64,000 nucleotides of DNA. Origin: Parascedosporium putredinis. Lineage: Eukaryota > Ascomycota > Sordariomycetes > Microascales > Microascaceae. Every line of letters starts with the position of its first letter. Position 1 is the first letter of the stretch. A model generated the notes under the pieces. That model did no database searches, was not told the origin of the DNA, and saw nothing but the letters and a program-made list of their open reading frames with translations. The stretch lies in assembly GCA_949357655.1 (NCBI GenBank), contig CASHTG010000012.1, positions 4,340,001 to 4,404,000 on the forward strand, written 5' to 3'. Below are positions 59,329 through 64,000 of the stretch, one piece after another. The position numbers were made by a program, and so were the translations under genes.

Positions 59329-61162
59329 TCATCTGATCAAGACCCCGCATTCCCCATCCGTGTTCATGGCCAGGAGTTCGTCGAGCGTCTCCCGGGTATC
59401 TATATCCAAGAGGATACGAGTAAACGGCGACGGCGATCGAGCCAAGTTCCCCAGGTCGAGCGTGAGCCATGGCATCTGGCTCAGGTCATCTTCGCGTCCC
59501 GGCTGCTGCTGCGCGGCGGGCGCCGACAACGTGGCCTGAGTCGGCAGCAGTGGCGTCGCGGTGGCGGTCAAAGGCATCGACGCGAGCAAGTCGTTGGACG
59601 CCCAGATGCTGCTGAGATCCTCGGGGTCGATCGCCGAGGGCCCGCCGAGTGGCGCGGCCTGGCGCTGGACTTGCACCATGTAGGGCTGGAACACGGTGGC
59701 TGTGGCGGGCGAACCGAAGATGGCGCCGAGCCGCATGTTCAAGCGAGATAGGAGTTTATTGTTGCCGCCTCGGGACGACGAGAGCATGTCCCGGAGGGAG
59801 AAGAGGGTGTCGGCCGTGCCGTCCACCGAGATTCCGGGGTAGTTTTTCGACATGGCGTCGATGACCGTGGTCGCGATCTCAAAGGTTTTGAATTCCTAGC
59901 AAATAGTAGAATCAAATTAGCATTTCGTGAATTTTTCTTTTTTCAAGGGCGGTTGTTTCAGCAACATACGAGGGTAGCACCGTGAGATTCGAGCGCGGCG
60001 GGCGGTATGCGAGACACAAGAGACAAGAACTCGCGCGCAATATTCACCGGGTTCACCGTAGGACTCTGGATCCCCAGCTTGAACGCGGCACGCGACAAAA
60101 TAGCCCGCATCCACTGCCGCGTGAGGAAGACGTCGGCGCGTTGCACGTCGTTGCCCGAGCCCCAGTCCTCGTCCGTGATGGACTCTTGCAGCTTCTGTTG
60201 CAGGATCTCCATGCACGACTGCACCAGCGACCCGGCCTGCGCCGTGTTGGGCTCGGCGTCTTGGAGGATGCCAAAGATGCCCGAATGGTCAAAGATCCAA
60301 AATAGGTGCACGAGCTTGAGGAAGGCGGGCAGGATCTGCGAGCAGCCGTCGGCGGCCCCCGTGCTGGGGAAATGGATATTGGGCTTCAGGATGGGCGGTA
60401 GCTTGTGTAATAGAGCAACTCCGCTAAGGGGGTGGAGCAATATATCGTTAGCTTTCTTCACACTTTTCATCGTTTATAGTGGTGGCATTTTTGAAGATTC
60501 TACGGCACGCTACTTACCGCTCGGTAACAAAGAGGAGCCATAGGACGCGGCGGCAGATTTGCTGCTCAGCATGGGGTAGCAAGAGGTACGACGACTCGTG
60601 CTCCAAGCGCAGGATTTGCGCCTGGGTGATGGCCTCCCGCAGGTACAGGAGAGATTTGGCCCCGCCGGCCGTGAGGTTCTCGTGGTAGATGTGCAAAAGA
60701 AGGAGGTGCGGAGATCGTCGAGCAGATCGGCCGTCTCGCCGGCATCGAGCCGGTTGATGGCCTCCGGGTCCGGCCGCCACGCCGTCTTGAGGTTCAGCTG
60801 GGCCGTGGTCGCGAGGGCGACGGCATTAGCGAGGCGCAGGGAGCTCGCGTGGTCCGGGTCCACGACGAGGGTCTGCTTGAGCTTGGAGGTGTCGATGATG
60901 GGCCACACGGGGAACAGCCGCGAGGCGTAGACGTCGATGACGGAGAGGAGGTGGTAGATGCTGTTCGCGGCGAGGTGTAGGGTGGGGGCGAGGCGGACGA
61001 CGAGGAGGAGGACGAAGGGGAAGACGAGGAGGAGGCGGGAGAGTGAGATGCGCACCCGGCGACGTGGCCCGTCGTCGCTGCCGTGGTGGCCAACGGCTTC
61101 GTTTCGGGGAGAAGATGTCGGGGATATGGAGTGCCTCGCGGGCCCCGCGCCCTGCGACGGCG

Positions 61163-61193
<31 letters not shown>

Positions 61194-61413
61194 CTGCTGT
61201 CGCTGCCTTTGCCGATTGAGCTGAATCTTTCTATAGTCCCAGCCCGAAGGCCTCGCGGGCCGCGCTGCGCCTGCACGTGGGTAAAGGTACATTCGATGCC
61301 CGCCGTCACGCACCCGCTGCAGGAGCCACCTCGGTGCACCGGATTTTGCGCACCTTGCACGAGTCGCACGCTCGTCTCGCGAGCTTCTGCCGCGCTGTCT
61401 TGGGGCGTGGCAT
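59329..61413 (-). CDS. Zn2Cys6 binuclear-cluster transcription factor with polyglutamine tract, about 639 aa
   Basis: This is a nuclear regulator. The N-terminus MPRPKTARQKLARR precedes the cluster C16-x2-C19-x6-C26-x5-C32-x2-C35-x6-C42 (CDSCKVRKIRC, then CSGC and IEC). A basic/Gln linker contains about 12 glutamines. The fungal middle homology region starts near SIYHLLSVIDVYASRLFPVW, followed by ATTAQLNLKTAW and QQICRRVLWLLFVTER. Introns: 60424-60517 and 59896-59969. Three missing bases are inferred: after the third Cys near 61,335-61,345, near 61,250, and TTTT on the coding strand near 60,693-60,700. With them the coding length is 1920 nt. The C-terminus ends CGVLIR. The target genes are unknown; the neighbouring reductase and dioxygenase are candidates only by proximity. 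Confidence 0.88.
61164..61200. repeat. CAG/CAA repeat coding for polyglutamine
   Basis: On the minus strand, CAG and CAA codons in a row encode about 12 Gln in the linker of the Zn2Cys6 factor. Length variation between strains is likely. Confidence 0.9.
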
Positions 61414-62869
61414 GGTTGGAGTTGGTGCGTTGCTTGCTTGCTTCTTTTGAGGATGGGGAAGGGAAGGGGAGGGGGGAGGCCTTTGCCTTGTCCCTTGTCT
61501 TGTGGTTTGTAAAATCGATCAATGTGTTGTGCTTCCTCTCATAGTGGTTTATTTTCTTTTTTGCGTGGGTGAGCGCGAACCTCGAGCCTGCTTTGCTTTG
61601 GTCCTAACCCCCTTGTCTTTGCTACTTGTTTTCTCCACAAACTTCTTTCCCAAAGTAACCTCTCCCCGCCTCCTTTCATAGGCGGAGGGCAGGCGAGTCT
61701 ATTGTGCGGGCTGGGCGGGGCTGGCTAGCCAAGCGATGTCGAGGTTATCTAATACGGGAGACTATCAAAAGGAGAGGAATGCAGAAGCAAAAGAATCTAC
61801 AAAAAAAGAAGAAAAAAAAGGCCGTGGTGGGGAGAAAGAACGGAACAGAGACGACAAAAGTGGTGGCTCTCACGACGGCAAACGCGACGGTAACCACCGA
61901 AAAGCGCACAAGACAAGACTTTCTGGGGACGGGAATGCAGCACGGAACAGACGGTCACTGAAAACCTGGGTTCGCTGGCGTAATCCCAGGGGTACCCTGC
62001 GTGGGTGTGCGCCCCTGGTCCTTGGGACTGGACCGGCCGGCTTGTGAAGGGATCAATTGATCTGGTCCTGGCGACTAATAATACTACGTAGATGCACCAA
62101 ACTGGCGATTGATCCCTCCCCCACCAAGCCAGTTCGCTGGAATCCCCAAGGACTTGCAAAAACCCCAAGTACAGTACCTGTCTCACCAGGCTCACTGCTC
62201 GCCCTCAACTGCAGCGAGACGAGTGCCGGTTAACCACCATCTTGCCCCCTGCGACCTATCCACCACTCTTCCTCGGCACGGTCTAACCTCCTTTCGTCCC
62301 CCTCTCCCCATCGCGGCGGAGAGAGGGGAAAAGGCCGACTCCTAGTGCAGCAGACCAATCACGGGAAAGATGGAGTCATGCTCACTGTCCCACTTCTTCT
62401 CACAAAAATCCCCCATGTCTGGTTTGCTTTCTCGTAAGCGAACGGGCCCCCTTTTTTCTCTTCTCTCTCCTCTTGTCCACAAATCTTCGCCTATGGAATA
62501 CTTCCAAGACAAAACCAAGAATACTCTAATTGGCGGGTCGGATTGTGGGGTTCACGCTAGAACTAACCGAAAATGTCGGAGTCGCAGAGTGGAATAAAAC
62601 GCGGCAATATCAATGTGGAGCTAGGACACGACGACCTGTAAGACACTTCGACACTAGGATCAATCAATTGCACTAGGCTAGCTGGCTTCTCTCATGGCGT
62701 ATTTGCTTTTTTCTTTTCTTAAGGGGTAGCCCCCGTTTCTCAATTACACTAAAAGTTGACATTGACCCATCAAAGCTTCATATTTCTTCGTTTCCGTTTT
62801 GCCCGACTCCTCTTCTCTCGCTTATTTGGGGGCAAAAGCTATACCCGCTCCGCTCACTGTGCTCGGGTT
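61414..62869. other. Intergenic, nothing recognised
   Basis: About 1.45 kb upstream of the Zn2Cys6 gene and downstream of the dioxygenase gene. A purine-rich block lies at 61,770-61,870. Open frames lack motifs. Confidence 0.5.
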
Positions 62870-64000
62870 TTAAGCGTCGAGCGCCGCCCTTCGTCCAGTG
62901 CTGCTGGGGTCCAAATAAGGCGCCTCGCCGAGGCTGCACACGCGATCGCCCGCCCTAGCGGCGTCGTAGTCGTACGTAGCACAGTGGAAGGTGGACCTGT
63001 TGTCCCAGATGGCCAAGTCGTTCTTGGCCCAGCGGAACCGCACCTGGGCATCGTGGTTCTGGGTGACGAGGTTGAAGAGGTAGTTGAGGAGCAGGTCGCT
63101 CTCGTCCCGGACAGGCCGTTGATGCGCTTGGTGAAGCCCTTGTTCACGTAGACCGACTTCCAGCCCGTCACGGGGTTGGTGCGGATGATGGGGTGCACCG
63201 CCGTGAGGTTGCCGCCCTGGTTGAGGGGAGAGCCGCGGATACCCTCGCGAAGGGGGTTCCCGAGACGCCTGGCCTCGTCATGGAAGAAGGAGGCATCGTG
63301 AGTGGCGGTCAAACCCTCAAAGAGCTGCTTCATGGGCTCCGAAAGACGATCATAAATCTCGTAGCCCGATGCCCAGAGCTGCAAGCACACAGACACATGC
63401 ATTAGTCTCACGGAGTATTCAAGAACCTTATAATAGCGGGCGAGGCTAGAGTGGGGGAGGAGGGGAGAGAGAGGGAGGGACCCCCAAAAGGGCAGCAGAT
63501 TTTAGGGGGGCAGGGAGGAAGTGAAGAAGGGGAGGGATCAATAAAAAAATGCGAGGTCCAGAAGAGGAAAAGGTCACGTACTGTATCACCACCCGTTTCG
63601 GGCAAGGTGTGAATCTTGAGCATGGCATAGTCCGAAGGCACCTTCTCGAACGTGCTAAACCAAAGGGGAAGAAAGGAAAATGTCAGCAGGCACTAAAATG
63701 AAGAAGGATTAAAGTTCACCCGTCGTGTTGGTCTTGGTCTCCCCTCCCACGAGGTTCCCCTCTAGGATTAGGAGGAGGGGGAGGGGGGCGGACACCCGGC
63801 GGGAGAAGGCATGGAAAGAAAGAAGCAAAGAAATTGGACAAGGGAGAGAGACGCTTACATGTCGCTGTGCCATCCCGCGCTGGCGAAGCGAGACACGTCG
63901 CTGAGCTGGTGGGTCAAGCCGCCGCCCTTCTTCTGCTTCTCGCTGGAGATGACGCTGATCTGGTCGCCCAGCTCGCTGCCCTCCTCGGTGAGCGGGTGCA
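62870..64000 (-). CDS. TauD/TfdA-type alpha-ketoglutarate-dependent dioxygenase, C-terminal part (continues beyond the window)
   Basis: These Fe(II)/2-oxoglutarate enzymes oxidise sulfonates such as taurine or related small acids. The visible part starts in HPLTEEGSELGDQISVIS; the metal-binding HxD lies in ASAGWHSDM. Two introns follow (63655-63858 and 63379-63581). Next come FEKVPSDYAMLKIHTLPETG, LWASGYEIYDRLSEPMKQLF, HPIIRTNPVTGWKSVYVN and AIWDNRSTFHCATYDYD with the distal His, then GDRVCSLGEAPYLDP containing the conserved Arg. The stop is at 62870-62872. One missing base near 63,115 is needed to keep the last 90 residues in frame. The N-terminal third is outside the window. The exact substrate cannot be told. 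Confidence 0.88.

Noticed and set aside
1..64000. CRISPR arrays, integrated phage or bacterial operons
   Set aside because: No regularly spaced repeats and no prokaryotic gene organisation; introns and fungal domains throughout.

Overview
This window looks like nuclear DNA of a filamentous ascomycete, most likely a Sordariomycete. Genes carry short introns (about 60-200 bp) with GTAAGT-like donors and CTAAC-like branch sites. Protein families typical of such fungi are present: a SesA-NACHT-ankyrin NLR, C2H2 and Zn2Cys6 regulators, a fungal catalase-peroxidase, a CE15 glucuronoyl esterase, an ArAE/Bre4-type transporter and a Kex2-processed cysteine-rich peptide. I cannot name the genus from sequence alone. 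I saw no tRNA, rRNA, CRISPR array or recognisable transposase.

An important caveat: about fifty coding sites are missing one base (occasionally two), mostly inside C, G, A or T runs. After restoring these and splicing the introns, nine genes have lengths divisible by three and keep their family motifs. I therefore read most broken genes here as uncorrected homopolymer contractions in the assembly, not as pseudogenes. Coordinates span the whole inferred gene, introns included.

Layout. 0-5.4 kb: 3' part of a long ankyrin protein (+). 6.2-8.0 kb: a small conserved protein and a copper-type metallothionein (+). 8.5-14.0 kb: a GH78-like rhamnosidase (+) convergent with a C2H2 regulator (-); both 5' ends carry clusters of GTCCACC. 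17.1-18.5 kb: membrane acyltransferase-3 (-). 18.5-27 kb is gene-poor except for a secreted cysteine-rich peptide (-) at 25.3-25.6 kb. 27.4-31.0 kb: SesA-NACHT-ankyrin NLR (-). 32.5-33.2 kb: a damaged or incompletely resolved C2H2 gene (+), followed by a patch of inverted and tandem repeats.

34.7-35.7 kb: enoyl-CoA hydratase/isomerase (-). 37.1-40.6 kb: ArAE/Bre4 transporter (+). 41.3-43.2 kb: a polytopic membrane protein, possibly fused to a domain of fungal gasdermin-like pattern (+). 47.4-49.7 kb: KatG (+), convergent with CE15 (-) at 49.9-51.1 kb. 51.9-54.0 kb: secreted endonuclease/exonuclease/phosphatase (-). 54.4-54.9 kb: weak hypothetical (-). 57.3-58.6 kb: K+-channel-beta type aldo-keto reductase (-). 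59.3-61.4 kb: Zn2Cys6 regulator with polyQ (-). 62.9 kb to the end: TauD-type dioxygenase (-), truncated by the window.

Functionally this is a mixed accessory-type neighbourhood: plant-polymer enzymes (rhamnosidase, glucuronoyl esterase), stress and metal defence (KatG, metallothionein), export, self/non-self recognition (NLR, possible gasdermin-like domain) and a secreted peptide. I see no single obvious biosynthetic cluster.
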